A stretch of 64,000 nucleotides of DNA from Amoebidium appalachense (Eukaryota; Ichthyosporea): contig CAVNZM010000008.1 of assembly GCA_963693365.1 (NCBI GenBank), positions 3,348,001 to 3,412,000 on the forward strand, given 5' to 3'. Both the position numbers and the translations under genes were made by a program. The first letter of the stretch is position 1; each line of letters begins with the position of its first letter. The notes under the pieces are model-generated. The model made no database searches. It was not told where the DNA came from and was given only the letters and a program-made list of their open reading frames with translations. Shown here in pieces: positions 1 to 32,438 of this stretch.

Positions 1-76
1 ACCGTGTTCCGCATTCAAACCCCCCCACCCCCCTCGTTCCCCCCCCCCCTCGAAATTTTCGTTCCGCCCGCCCCCC

Positions 77-107
<31 letters not shown>

Positions 108-300
108 ACAAAACCCCCCCCCCCCCCCCCCCCCCCCCTCGTACCGTGTTCCGCATTCAAACCCCCCCCCCCCTCACCGAAGTTCCTCTTCCCCCCCCCC
201 CCCCCCCTCCCCCCCTCGAAATTTTTGGCGGCGGCGGCGGCGGGGCGGGGGGGGGGGGGGGGGGGGGGGGGGGGAGGGGGGGGGGGGGGGGGGGGCTTGG
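1..300. repeat. poly-C/poly-G block with two 3' ends of an interspersed repeat
   Basis: The first 300 bases are almost entirely C runs (to about 220) and then G runs. The phrase CCGTGTTCCGCATTCAAAC followed by C occurs at 2-20 and again near 145-163. It is the 3' end of the poly-C-tailed interspersed repeat seen whole at 15593-15848 and 18658-18907. Each copy here is followed by a further C run and a CCCTCGAAATTTT phrase. No gene is visible. Confidence 0.75.
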
Positions 301-913
301 GAAACGAGGGTGTAACCCGCGTCCCCAAAAATGAGTCATATTCTTCACCTATAGCCAAATAAACTGGACCAACCAAAATGTCGATCGAAACCGATTGGAA
401 TGTAGCATACCAAGAACCGCAATAGACTGATTTTGGTTGGCGTATTTTATTGCATAAATTTTAGGGAATTTGTTTTACGTTACACACAGCAGTTTGGCAA
501 CGGTTGAAATTTCGAACTCCGTGACTGTCGCTCCGCCTGAAAAATGGGGCTATTGTTTTGGCATCTCATTCCCCCACTCCACCATTGATACTTAAAATTC
601 ATCATTATTGGATATCACTAACATATCATAACGCCGTGCTTCATTTCTCATATAAGTTGACTGTATCCGTGTGACGACTCAGTGCTCGTATCCGCCGCGG
701 CCGAAGTCTTTCCTATCCCGAGCACCGTCGTAGAAGTGGGCAGAACCTTCGATACCGGCCATTACATGCATCTGCCGAAGGAGTAAGGCTGGCACTTTAC
801 ACTTCGCAGCTGCGCAGGGTTGTGCTGTTGTGTAAAATCGAAGCTTCCGCTAGGCCCGTATTCTTACATTGTCAGGCCACCATCATTCGAACTGTGACGT
901 TTCAAGCGCCAAT
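301..913 (+). promoter_or_regulatory. upstream region of the CAP-protein gene
   Basis: This is non-repetitive sequence before the first ATG of the CAP gene. It holds an ATTGG (inverted CCAAT box) at 394-398 and a TATAAG at 651-656 that could serve as a TATA element. The latter would put the transcription start near 680 and give a 5' UTR of roughly 230 bases. Both assignments are inference from motif and position; no transcript evidence is available. Confidence 0.3.
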
Positions 914-6902
<5,989 letters not shown>

Positions 6903-7483
6903 ACTTTGATGATAGGTTAGAACCGTTCCTGATGTTATTGTACTTAATAGTGTTGGCAATGCTGTCGAGATTATATATTTAGCCTTTGTCTTCCTCGTCC
7001 AATTGCAAGAAGTTGTGAGCTGGGTGTTTACCAAACACAAAAGGATTGCTACTCGAAAACAAAAAAAAATATTTTTACCATGTGAGTTCAGTTTGTAAAA
7101 CTTCAATATACCGTTCACATACATAAATATATTTATGTTTTTGCGCTGGGCAGATATACGTACTGATTGGTTTTCTAATATTAGTGTAAGTTAGCTAAAA
7201 TCTACCACATAACAAAAACAGCACCACAGATACTTTCTTTTCATTTCTACGCCCATAAAAGTGATGTGTGTTCCTATGCTGTAACACAGGCATCGTAGCT
7301 GCAGGCCAGATGCCATCACTTATGTGACCAGACTGTGCATGTGCTAAACCCTAATATCAAAATGAGAATCGTTAATACTGTACAAATGAATCCATTCCCC
7401 CCCCCCCCCCCCCCCCCCCCCCCAGCTGCACATGAAAGCACAACAGAGAGAAAGACGATTTTTTGTGTGTGTGTGTGTGTGTG

Positions 7484-7524
<41 letters not shown>

Positions 7525-7828
7525 GTTGCAGAACAATCCAAGGTCGCTGCCGTGACCTTGCTAGAGGGTCATTGTGAAACAGCCGCGGCCGTGTTGATAG
7601 AAATATTGCTGCGGGAGGAAAATAGGGAGAGAGAGAGAAAGGGAGACCCGAGGCCGGGGGGAGGGGGGAGGGGGGGGGAGGGGGGGGGGGGGGGGGGGGG
7701 GGGGTAGATGGTTAAGAAACACTGCAATCGTCTGCTGTTGTGGAGCAGTGTATGCCTTGAGTGAGGCGCTGGGGGTGGGGGGTGGGGGGGGGGGTGGGGG
7801 TAGTAACCGTTGCAAGTGCGATGGGATT

Positions 7829-7864
<36 letters not shown>

Positions 7865-7973
7865 TGATAATTATTCTCAGGCTGCGCATGCCATTGGTTA
7901 CATTGACTCTTTTTTTTGTGTGTGTGGCACGGCACACGGGTCCAGAAGCTATTCTGATGGGGGAATCTGGGAA

Positions 7974-8018
<45 letters not shown>

Positions 8019-8509
8019 CTGCTAGTGTGCATGTATGCGCATACCCGGCGTACACCGGTGCGCAATGCCATATGTGTAGGTGCCGTGTGTGTGCGTGTGT
8101 GTGCGTGCTTGAACTTGTAGTGTGTGTGCCAGTATATGAGACAGTGTGTGATTGTGTTGTTGCCTCATAGTGCTGTTTTGTGAGTTCAATACGGCCTGAG
8201 GGGAGAAGCCCCAGCTCAGTTGGTGTGTGTGTTTTAAGATTAGTTTGGTGCGTGCGCGCGTGTCTGTGTGCAATTGAATTTCAAGTTCAAGTGTGTGATA
8301 AAGGTGACGTGCAGGACGCACGTGCACGTGAGTACGGGGGAGGCTTTATTGAAGTAAGAGTCATTTTTGAAATAGTAGAGGTGAGAAGCCACATAAATCT
8401 AGTACGTGATTAACTGCTATCCATCTATCTGTCCCCTCCTCACCTCTCCCCTCTTCCTTCCCTCTCTCTCCCCCCCCTGGGCACAAATACAAATAAACCC
8501 CGCAAAAGT

Positions 8510-9077
8510 GTGTGTGTGACTTTGGACTGCCACTTACTTATTAAACATGTACACAATCACAAGATAATCACGCAATATAACAAATGGAAAAAGATACCAC
8601 ACGACACTAGACCCGATGAAAGCAGACACCTTGAAAAACTAAGCCTTGTGTCTCGTTTTATATATACTGACAGCCTCAACCATATTGCCAAATATGGCAC
8701 TCGCAAATGTGTAACACCTAAATACATATTACCTTCCTGTAGAACTGGTTTTTCCCTAGCTGATGGTATTATTGACCAATTACCACGCTTTTACTGTACA
8801 CGTGCTATACAGTGGAGATCTAATAAGTATAAGGTGGCATCGTTTGCATGCCCAAACAACACACACACACACCAGTTTAAACGGTCATGTATCGCCAAAT
8901 GTAGTTTGGTAGACCACATAATACCGCAACACACACACGTCACATTCACAACAGACACCCAGAAAGATAGCATACCTGTAAATTACAACATCCTTGATTT
9001 TATACTAAACACGCGAAACTACGACCTGTTTATTAGATGCCATGATTGGCTTGAGAAACACATCACTGCAAAATTCT

Positions 9078-9079
<2 letters not shown>
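8510..9079 (+). pseudogene. unrecognised 189-codon open stretch without Met
   Basis: This is an open frame of balanced composition between low-complexity blocks, ending in TAG just before a (CA)n run. It opens at a GTG, contains no ATG at all, and has no clear AG acceptor giving a convincing exon start. The translation is rich in His, Lys, Cys and Asn (RKCVTPKYILPSCRTGF, NILDFILNTRNYDLF) and does not look like simple-repeat translation. I do not recognise the family. It could be a decayed fragment of a transposable-element protein, an exon of an unseen gene, or chance. Confidence 0.25.
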
Positions 9080-9150
<71 letters not shown>

Positions 9151-9181
9151 CCAGCTGATACCGAGTGTCCCAGGGGAGCCC

Positions 9182-9221
<40 letters not shown>

Positions 9222-9487
9222 GGGGAACCCCAACTAATTGAGTTCTCTTAGTCTTTATGGTGTCTCGTAGAGAAAGTAAACCCTGATATATAGTCATCAC
9301 CCGACATCTATGTACGTGATCATGATATACCGCTGAGGGGATATTCCGAGCAAAACCCCCCCCATACCTGAGACTGGTTTCTCTTTGCCTCGGGTAAACA
9401 GCGTAAACCCCATCTATCTATCATTCAATAGCGTAGTACTACACGTAGTAGTAGTGTCAATGCACACACACTGGCACATTCCTTCGC

Positions 9488-9859
9488 TCGCTACCACAAT
9501 ACACACACACGTGCATAAACACACGCACACGCACACACGCACACATACACACACACAGAGAGAGACACAAGCACACAGGCACACACAAACGCACACACGT
9601 GCACCGTGCACACACGTGCCACATGCACGCACACACGCATACACACACACGCACACATACAAGCAATACGCACACACACATACACACACACGCACACAAC
9701 ATACACACGTACACAACATACACACGTACACACACGTGCACACACACATACACACACACGCACACAACATACACACGTACACACACGCGTACACACACGT
9801 GTACCCACACACACACACACACACGCACACGCACACCCACCCACACGCACACACACCCG

Positions 9860-9916
<57 letters not shown>

Positions 9917-9944
9917 GCGCGCGCACACACACACACACACACAA

Positions 9945-9976
<32 letters not shown>
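9488..9976 (+). repeat. CA-rich compound satellite
   Basis: About 490 bases of (CA)n are interrupted by ACGCAC, ACGTAC and ACATAC variants. A larger unit of about 27 bases, containing CACAACATACACACGTAC, recurs between 9690 and 9785. The tract ends in a pure (CA)n with a central CGCGCGCG at about 9915. Alternating purine-pyrimidine DNA of this kind can adopt the Z form. No gene is present. Confidence 0.9.
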
Positions 9977-10803
9977 GATCTACTTCTAAAGAGGGAGAGA
10001 GAGAGACACTGTGAGTCTGTGACACACGAAGGTTACAACAGAAGGTCCGGCGAAATCAAAACATATTGCGCCAATCAGAACTCTATCTGAACTTTTCTGA
10101 AGACCTTACCCTCCTCCACTTGGCAACAAGTTGATGCATTTTTAGCCAATGAGATTAGAGAAGTCATCTGGCCCATTCCAGGCGACGGACGCAGACGGTA
10201 ACAGAACAGGGCCTGCTCAGGATTATTGTAAGAAAGCCCTCTATTATTTAATAATTATGCCAACAAAGATATTTTGAAGTTCGTTGCCTTTACATATACG
10301 AGAGAATCATGCTTAGCAGAAACTTACACCGGGCATAATATTTCCGAAAGATGCACAGAAATCACGACATCCTGTTGCCGTAGGTATAATTGGATGAGGG
10401 GGGCAAATTAAGGCCGCAGACTCACCCCAGCAGATCTCCACCCCGCTCACCCCGTGAGCAAAGGGCGCACTCTCCCGGCGTTTTCAGAGCGCTCGAAGAC
10501 TACAGCATGCGTGATGAAGGATATAATATAGACTGGGAAGGGAGCAAACATCACAAAACAAAGAGTTACACGCACTATTATGTTTATAGACACAAATTTA
10601 CGCACTGGTTTTGATCTGTTGGGATACGACACAGTTGGACACTTGAATCTGGGACGGAACTTCCAAGACCTCACAACTCGTGTGAATTACCTTCGTGACT
10701 GATTTCTCTCCCTCACGTTTAATGCTTAGAAGATTATATATCATAGATAGAGACACGGAGGAAATAGGCGAACCCAGACCACTGTGTGAATCACAGCGTG
10801 AAA

Positions 10804-25430
<14,627 letters not shown>

Positions 25431-25570
25431 GTGCCCCATACGCCCTTTTTTGTGCGTTTTTTCTTTTTTTTTTTCTTTTTCGGTCTTAAAGACAATTGCC
25501 ATTTTTGTATTGATAACCTGTGTGTGTTTTAAGGTGGGTGAGTGGGGTGGTGGGGGTGGGAAAGGAGAAA

Positions 25571-25605
<35 letters not shown>

Positions 25606-26750
25606 GAGCATGTAAGTGTCATGATGCCTATCTCACGGCCGATAAGCCTTTATGCATACACGCACTCGCGAGCCCGTGCACCCACACCCACCCACACACA
25701 CACAAGCACACACGTGTGCGCGCACGCACACAAGCACGCACACAGGCACGCACACACACTGAAGCAATGACGTGGCACTATATGCAAACAAGAACCTAAA
25801 AGTTGAAGACCATAACTCAGACTAAGAGTACACTGCATATTGGTTGAATGAATCCCGTTCTAGTCACATAAAACACTCGGACGTAGTTATGCTCGTAGAA
25901 TGCCTGATTGGAGCACCGTATCGTGACCCTGCCGTTTTATGGCTCCCGTGATTGAGATATTTCAAATTGAGAAAGTACTGTTAAAAAATGGTGGTTTTTA
26001 GGAAACTCTGTGAACATGTGTGTTGAAGGTCTGCTGGCAGACCAGCATAGTATTGTACATTTGTAAATACATAAATCGAGGTATAAAAACACAAAAAAAG
26101 TAGGAATATATATGAATCTAATAAATAGATTACCCTTGTTTGGGGAAATCGATTTTCATTGCGCGCCTCCGGACTGTCTGTGGTTATATCCTTTATGTGC
26201 TCATGTGCATGCCTGCATGTGTGTGTCAAAGCATGTGTGTGCTAATAACTATGTAGATGTCTGTGAATGTATACGATTCAATTGTGGACCCGGCTATGTA
26301 AAAGTAATCAACTTTGCAATAGATATATCTGAGGTGTGTGCACTAGTACTCATGATGTGATTGGGGCTGTGTGTGTGTGCACGCGCACAATGTTACAAGA
26401 TAAATTGTGTGCACGCGTGCATGTACGTGTGCAATTTACCTCGCCGTGACTCTCTGCAACACTAGGGGTATTCACGCACAAAGCAAGTGTAAGTTCTTGA
26501 GCTTGTGCTCTTATAGAGATTCTTGTAGTTTGATCAATATTGGGTGGGTGGGTTGGGGGATGGGTTGGGGGGGGGGGGGGGGTGGGGAGAAGGGAGGGGA
26601 AGGGGGGGGGGGGGGGGATTTTGGGGAGGGAGGAAGGGAGGGGGAGGGGGGGGGGGGAGGGGGGTAGAAAATAGAATAGCGCCCCCTGCTGTGAGTCCCC
26701 CATCCTCACCTGAGAGGCACTTGCAGAGGGTGTGCGCACTTGCTGTGGGA

Positions 26751-26789
<39 letters not shown>

Positions 26790-28039
26790 TTCCCTTCCCC
26801 CCCCCCTCCCCCCCGAAAACCCAACCCAACCAAACCCAACCCACGCGGCAGCTCCCTCCTATACACCTAGCTGTCATCCCTTGCAACACCCAGCAATTTC
26901 CGCTTCCTTTTCTTCCGCATTTGAGCGTTTAACTTGGTTGCAGCAGTGTTACTGGGCTGAGCCGGTGTGCATGTGCATCTGTGTAGCGGATGTGTGCGTT
27001 TGCATTGTTGTCTTTGTGCGTGTGAGGCATGGTCTCTCCAATCATTGTGCAAATTAATGGCGTGTTTGTATGTGTGAACGTTTTGTGGTCTGGACAAATG
27101 CAAGCGGAATGTGTGGATGACACTTGTGCGCTATTACGGTGCAGTGCAACGTGTCTTTGTGGTGTGTGCCCGTACGTGTGTGCGTGCACACACACATCAC
27201 CTTGTGTGTTTCAAGGCTTGGCGATTCGTGTTGTGCGCCAGAGAGAAAGTAGGGGCAGGAGCGGGCGGAGTGTGTGTCACGGTGTGTGTGTGTGTGTGTG
27301 TGCGTGTGTGCGTGTGTGCGCGTGTGCGCGTGTGCGCTTGTGCGCGTGTGCGCGTGTGCGCGTGTGCACGTGTGCGCGTGTGCGACGCCGTGTGTGTGTG
27401 TGTGTGTGTGTGTGCATGTATGTGTGCGTGTGCCCGCGTGTGGGTGCGTGCAACGGTTGTGTGTCTTGTGTGTGTTGTGTGTGTGTGTGTGTGTGTGTGT
27501 GCGTGCGTGCGTGTGTGTTGCATCTTGTGTGTGTTTGTTTGTGCGGGTGGGTGGATGTGTGGGTGGGCGGATGGAATGTGATGGGGGGTGGGGCGTGGGT
27601 GTGTGGATGGGTGGGGTGGGGGTGGGATGGGGGGGGGTGGTGGTGGGAATGGCGCTTTATATTCTTTCAGGCGGGAAGACTCGGAGCCCTAAATTAGACC
27701 CGGTACGTACATCCTTGCCAACGGTTTTAATTTTTTTTAAAAAAAAACACAATGCAATGCTGCGCTCTCCGCACTGCTGGATACTATGAGAGACGAGTTC
27801 GACCTTTACTTGTGATACATGTCCCTGAGGGTCACCGGAATCACGTCATGATCAAATATGCACTTACAACAAAAAGATGTACTCTAGGTTCTTGTCCTCT
27901 TGAGCACGCAATTGCAAAACGATAAATCTCAGATTTGAGGTATGATACACAAATCAGTGGGCCGTTCAAGACTGCGACAGTGTCACGGACATGGATCCCA
28001 CATTGCAAGAGACATTGCAAGAGACACCGCAACGTGCAT
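25431..28039. other. convergent intergenic region between the POMGNT1-like and FABP-like genes
   Basis: The region holds 3' flank of both genes. It contains a G run (25571-25604), CA-rich DNA (25678-25760), an AT-richer unique stretch (25800-26530), G runs facing a C run (26567-26662 and 26753-26789, complementary), and a long GT/GCGT block (27280-27520) that ends in G-rich DNA near 27640. A 12-base direct repeat (CATTGCAAGAGA, twice) lies at about 28002-28026. I see no additional gene. Confidence 0.65.
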
Positions 28040-28513
28040 TCACACACGCACAAACACACGGTGGGTTTTCACTTCCTGCCCGTCCCTGAACAGATGGCCC
28101 TCAATATGCATAACATTCTTCTCGTCGTCACCAAAATAGCGCACCTCGCTGTAGTAATACTGCCCGCCCTTTTCCTTGATGTGCTGCACCATTTTCCCGT
28201 CCTCAAACTTGATTGTTTTCACGTGTGTTGCCATGTGGTCATCTGCATAGTACTCAGTGGGTGTTTCCCCATCCAAAACGCACTCCAGCTCCTTGCTCAC
28301 AAACGGTGTTTCCACGCGCTCCTTGATTTTGTTTTCTTTTTCGTCGATGGTGAAAACGTAGGTCACGGTGAGAGAGGTGAGCATCTTGCGCATAAGGAAG
28401 TTTACTCCTGCAAGCTGAAGGTGTGCTACACCGAAGTCACCAACTTCGCCGGACAAAGCACGGTCCATCTGAAAACGGCCGTTGAAATCTGTGATGGTGG
28501 TAGTAGTGGACAT
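28040..28513 (-). CDS. intronless FABP-like (calycin) lipid-binding protein
   Basis: A 157-residue open frame on the minus strand (ATG 28513, TGA 28042-28040), the only clear gene on that strand. The pattern is that of cytosolic fatty-acid-binding proteins: an N-terminal FNGRFQM strand, two short helices, then repeated beta-hairpins. These include VTYVFTID, ELECVLDGETPTEYYADD and VKTIKFEDGKMVQHIKEKGG, with a final HRVFVRV strand. It has no signal peptide, so it is cytosolic. FABPs carry fatty acids, retinoids or similar ligands in a beta-barrel; the ligand here cannot be told. It is somewhat longer than the 127-135 residues usual for the family. It lacks introns although every other gene here is heavily split, so it may be a retrocopy. 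Confidence 0.75.
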   Translation of the reverse strand: MSTTTTITDFNGRFQMDRALSGEVGDFGVAHLQLAGVNFLMRKMLTSLTVTYVFTIDEKENKIKERVETPFVSKELECVLDGETPTEYYADDHMATHVKTIKFEDGKMVQHIKEKGGQYYYSEVRYFGDDEKNVMHIEGHLFRDGQEVKTHRVFVRV

Positions 28514-28530
28514 TTCTCTTTTCCTCTCTT

Positions 28531-28544
28531 ATCCTACGTAGGAT
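28531..28544. promoter_or_regulatory. 14-bp palindrome just upstream of the FABP-like gene
   Basis: ATCCTACGTAGGAT is a perfect palindrome lying 18 bases before the minus-strand ATG. It could be a dimer-binding site or a 5' UTR element. The ATTGG at 29004-29008 reads as CCAAT for this gene, 490 bases upstream. Confidence 0.3.
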
Positions 28545-29820
28545 TCTAGTGTTCAACTTCGAAAGAGAGGTTAGCTAATAGGTTTTTAGTTGGCGAGCAA
28601 TTAATTGCATCATAATCAGTGCAATTACGTGTTCTTCTAGAGTAACTGTCCTGAAGTGGACTGCTCGAATAAATTTGTTGTGGCCTGCAGATAAAAACAA
28701 TAACAACACTTGCGTGCACTACAGTACTATGATACACTAGGCTTCCAAAGTAACCCCTTGACTCCTCAGCTGCAGGCCTCTAGTTGAGAACGGCATGAAG
28801 CTTTTGAAAAGTGCCATGCAAACTCACACGGCCTGTAAAACGCGCACTTCTAATTTACACGCGTACGTTTGCACACGTTAAGCCCCTTAATGCACCTTTT
28901 GTACCTCAGGTTCGACCATGTGGGTGTGACTGTTCCACCTGTACTTGACAGGCGTGTGACTCGCACTTGATTCCGCATGTACGTCACCACCATCGGTTTA
29001 TTCATTGGCTGACAAGTTGTCGTGGTCGTGGCGGGGTGGACAAATACATGCAGGCGTCATGCACACGTGCGCGTGGGCTACACACAAAGACGGCTTATGC
29101 CTACGTATACGCAGGTACACGCACGTCTATCCATGCGGATATCTGTCACTTTATGCTGCTTATTACGGGCAAAACAACATCATGAGTCAAAGTGCATGCG
29201 GTCAAGCATTAGCGTGGTGCCAGGGGGGCCAGCCTGAGGGGTGCGGGGGAGCAGGGGGGTGCCCAGCGAGATCTGCCCGGCAGACTGTTTTCTTGTGACG
29301 CTAGATTCTGCATGATAATTAGCCACTGGTGTCTTGGAAAATAGTTTAGTCAAAAATTATTTGCAAATATGATTGGGTCGGAAACAGATTGGGCATCGCA
29401 GTGCAAGATCTTGTAGATCTGGGCAAGAGTCGCAGGCAGCCTTAGCCAGCCGCTGATAAAAAATTGGCTTGTGTTTAATATAGGCCGTCCAGTGTGTTGA
29501 GTATGTGACATGGTACATATCATCAATTCTAAAAAGCATTAGTTGGGGTGGAAACTACTTTTTGTTTTGTTTTTTTGGGGTGTGTTTTTTTACCCAGGGA
29601 GGTTAAATTTGGCATCAGCTAGTAGGTGAGCAGGTGTGTGTGTGCGCGCGTGTTTTGCCCGTGCGTGCACAGCTGTCTGTGCGCGCGCCTGTGTGTGTGT
29701 GCGCGCGAGCGCGCGTATGTTTGTGTTCTGTGTGTGTGTGTGTGTGTGTGCACGCGCGCGTGTAGGTGAAGGGAGGAGGGGATCCGGAGGGGCCGGGGGG
29801 AGGGGGGGGGGGGGAGGAGA

Positions 29821-29851
<31 letters not shown>

Positions 29852-30056
29852 AGGGGGAGCTCGAGGGGGGAACGGGGGGAGGGGCCCGGGGAGCAGCCGT
29901 GTCGATAGAACTCGACTTGCTCCGAGCAGAATTATTATCCAAAAAAAAGCGTACAAAATTTAAAGCAAAAAGCGTAGTATTAATCTGCTAGAAGCACTGA
30001 TTGCACCTTTAGCACCTTAAGCTATAATTAAACTAGGATGCAGCAGTCGCATACTC

Positions 30057-30160
30057 TTTGGAAGACGGTAATACTATGAGGGCCCCCTGGAGGGGTCCCT
30101 CCGGTAACAATGGGATTATTTATAAAAAAAAAAAAATAATAATAAATAAAATAAAAAAAA
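30057..30160 (+). repeat. A-tailed interspersed repeat, copy 1 (3' part)
   Basis: It reads GGAAGACGGTAATACTATGAGGGCC, GGTCCCTCCGGTAACAA, then an A-rich tail with T interruptions (30124-30160). It matches the 3' parts of the copies at 30236 and 30862. Confidence 0.65.
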
Positions 30161-30235
30161 ACTGCTCAAAGCGGAATTATCAGTACTCAGCAACTATTTT
30201 CCCAATATATATGCTCGCCGTGGCCGGGGTACAGT

Positions 30236-30443
30236 AGTAACCCTGGGCAAAGTGTGTACTTAGAGTTAGGATTGTGAATGAATGATGGGTTTAGCTTCGC
30301 TGAGCACATAGATAGCAACCTATGTAACTGGTGTACTGTCGGTGCTGTTTGGTAGACGGTAGTTTCCCTAGAGGCCCTGCAGAGGTCCTCCGGGAACAAA
30401 ACGTTAAAAAAATAAAAATAAAAAAATAAAAAATAAAAAAAAG
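30236..30443 (+). repeat. A-tailed interspersed repeat, copy 2
   Basis: It runs from AACCCTGGGCAAAGTGTGT through GAGTTAGGATTGT, ACTGTCGGTGCTG and AGACGGTAGTTTCCC to CCTCCGGGAACAAAACG, and ends in an (A)nT tail. Its length of about 165 bases before the tail and the A-rich end fit a SINE-like retroposon. No coding sequence is present. Confidence 0.65.
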
Positions 30444-30712
30444 AACCAAATCCAGATATTCTGCTTGGAGCAAGTTTATACTGCTGCCGTGAGTAGAATA
30501 GTCCTGTTTTTTGTACGGAATGATCATATTACAGCAGAATAGGCACAAATGGAATATATCACCTGTTCAAGGCAAAACTTCTGCTCCTGTACAATAACTC
30601 TGCTTTTGGCTGAATACTTCTCTTGTTTGCAGAATAATTCTGCTCAGAGCATAACTGTTGTTTCTGCCGATGTGGTTGGACCCTTGGGGGGGGGGGAGGG
30701 GGGGGGGGGGAA

Positions 30713-30757
<45 letters not shown>

Positions 30758-30861
30758 GACACAAAGCCTGGGGCTTCGTAGGAGCTCTAAATAATCAAGG
30801 ATTACTCAAAACTTCACCCTGAATCGACTGCCACACAATATGTATTTCGTGGCTGAGGTGA

Positions 30862-31048
30862 ATACCCTGGGCAAAGTGTGTGCAAATAGTTAGGATTGTT
30901 TAAAGGTGTGTTAGCTTAGCTAATAATACCGGAGCACCATAGCTAGAGTACAACACTGTCAGTGCTGGGTGGAAGACTGTAGTTCCCCCTGAGGGCCCAA
31001 GAGGTCCCTCCGGGAACAAAACGGGATAAAAAAAAAACAAAAAAAAAC
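30862..31048 (+). repeat. A-tailed interspersed repeat, copy 3
   Basis: It has the same start (ACCCTGGGCAAAGTGTGT), middle (ACTGTCAGTGCTGGGTGGAAGACTGTAG) and end (GTCCCTCCGGGAACAAAACGGG, then A tail) as copy 2. A fourth, short fragment (GGAAGACAGTAACT, ATCCTCCGGTGGCAAAATGG) lies at 31381-31418. Confidence 0.65.
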
Positions 31049-32438
31049 ATGTATTTCATCCATGTGTGCTGCAGGATCTTTCCCCGGGCCTCCCCCCCCC
31101 CCCCCCCCCCTCCCCCCCCCCCCCCCAAAAACCCCCCTCCTCCAACTCCCGTGCTCTTCCTACAAATGATCAAACAACTATCGTAGACATCCACCGTCCC
31201 CTCCCTCCTCCCCCCCTTTCCTCCTGTTAGACAAGCTGGAGCGAATCCCCGGGGCTATGCACGTACTGTCTCGTTGTTTTTCGGGTAACAGTTACGTAAT
31301 TTCGGTGCCCCAATCGTAAAATTGTACTGTATCAATAAACATACGCCAAGTGGTCTGTGGGTTACAATCTGTGCATTACTGGAAGACAGTAACTATCCTC
31401 CGGTGGCAAAATGGGGGTACATAGAAGTTAATGGATCTCATCATCCCCCCATCCCTCCACCACCCCACGGCCACTCACGATTTTTGTAACCCCCTAGGCC
31501 TCCTCCCCTTCCCGACCCCCCGGCCATACTTACACACCCAAACACGAAGCCATAGTAAGGAAAAGGAAAGCCTTAGTAAGAAAACTTAACCATAGGTTCT
31601 GTTTATATGAAAAGAAGAGCAGGATAGATTGGGGAAGATAAATTGGAGCCGGGCAAGGGTGGGTGTGTGTGTGTGTGTGTGTGTGCACAGGGGAAGGGGG
31701 GAGAGGGGGGTTGGGGGGGGGGGGGGGGGGGGGGGGGGGAGACACTATTACTCGGAGGGAAGCTGAGACCGAGAGCTAAGAGAGGTAAAAGCAAATGACC
31801 TCCAGCACTAAAGTTTGAACTAGCACAGAAAATTAGGCCGGCACGTACGTTTCTTCATTATCAAATACCTCAGACACACCGTCGAGATATGATGCAAGCA
31901 CTGTTACAATCACACACAGCCTCAGACCCGTTGACACGCACATTCCTGAGCGCAATGCTCTCATTGTTTGACATATTTTTTCCTCCTTCCCTCCCCCTCC
32001 CCTCCCCCCCTCCCCCCCCCCCCCCCCCCCTCCCCCCGCCTTGTCAGAATATACAACAATAGTGCACGAGTTGGCATATGCATTTCGCACGCACGTGCAC
32101 AGCACGATTCTTCATTAGTTGCACATCTTTGGCTTACCCAGGTTGCACGAGCACATAGCATACATAGTTACTCCGATCGTTTATTTGTGCTTTTAAATAT
32201 CTCCCTTTATTTCATAAGCATGTCCGGCATGCTCTTGTTTGACATCTGTTATTCATTAGGCACGTTTGGTATTCATAGTCTGTTAAGTTATTGGCGATAC
32301 CGAGAGGAAAGCACGCATCCGACGGTTGTTGTGCATGCTTTTCGTGTTTTCTGTGTAGTCGGGTGTTTTGTATGCGTTTGGACGCCTCCGTATAGGGGAA
32401 TGCAGTTTGATTTCTGTTCATGTACGTGTCGTTATATG

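Larger units (their letters stand above)
6903..10803. other. intergenic region between the CAP and POMGNT1-like genes
   Basis: After the CAP stop there are about 480 bases of AT-rich 3' flank. Next come paired C and G runs (7399-7423, 7486-7522, 7682-7704, 7830-7862, 7977-8018) and GT-rich DNA to about 8300. A 570-base open stretch (8510-9079) is listed separately. It is followed by (CA)n at 9080-9149, about 37 A at 9184-9220, and a CA-rich block to 9976. Non-repetitive DNA runs from 10000 to the next gene, with CCAAT at 10071-10075 and 10145-10149 that may belong to its promoter. I see no other gene. Confidence 0.7.
29918..30651. mobile_element. possible fold-back element with 20-bp inverted ends
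   Basis: The left end reads TGCTCCGAGCAGAATTATT (29918-29936). The right end is AATAATTCTGCTCAGAGCA (30633-30651), its complement with one mismatch. The first 11 bases, TGCTCNGAGCA, are themselves palindromic. Decayed internal copies occur at 30163 (TGCTCAAAGCGGAATTAT) and 30462 (TGCTTGGAGCA). No open frame is present. A target-site duplication is not evident, so the mobile-element call is tentative. Confidence 0.45.

Noticed and set aside
468-470. Loss of an Asp in the GT13 metal motif (EED instead of EDD; residue numbers in the protein)
   Set aside because: EED is the form I know from animal POMGNT1, so it is a family marker and not a defect.
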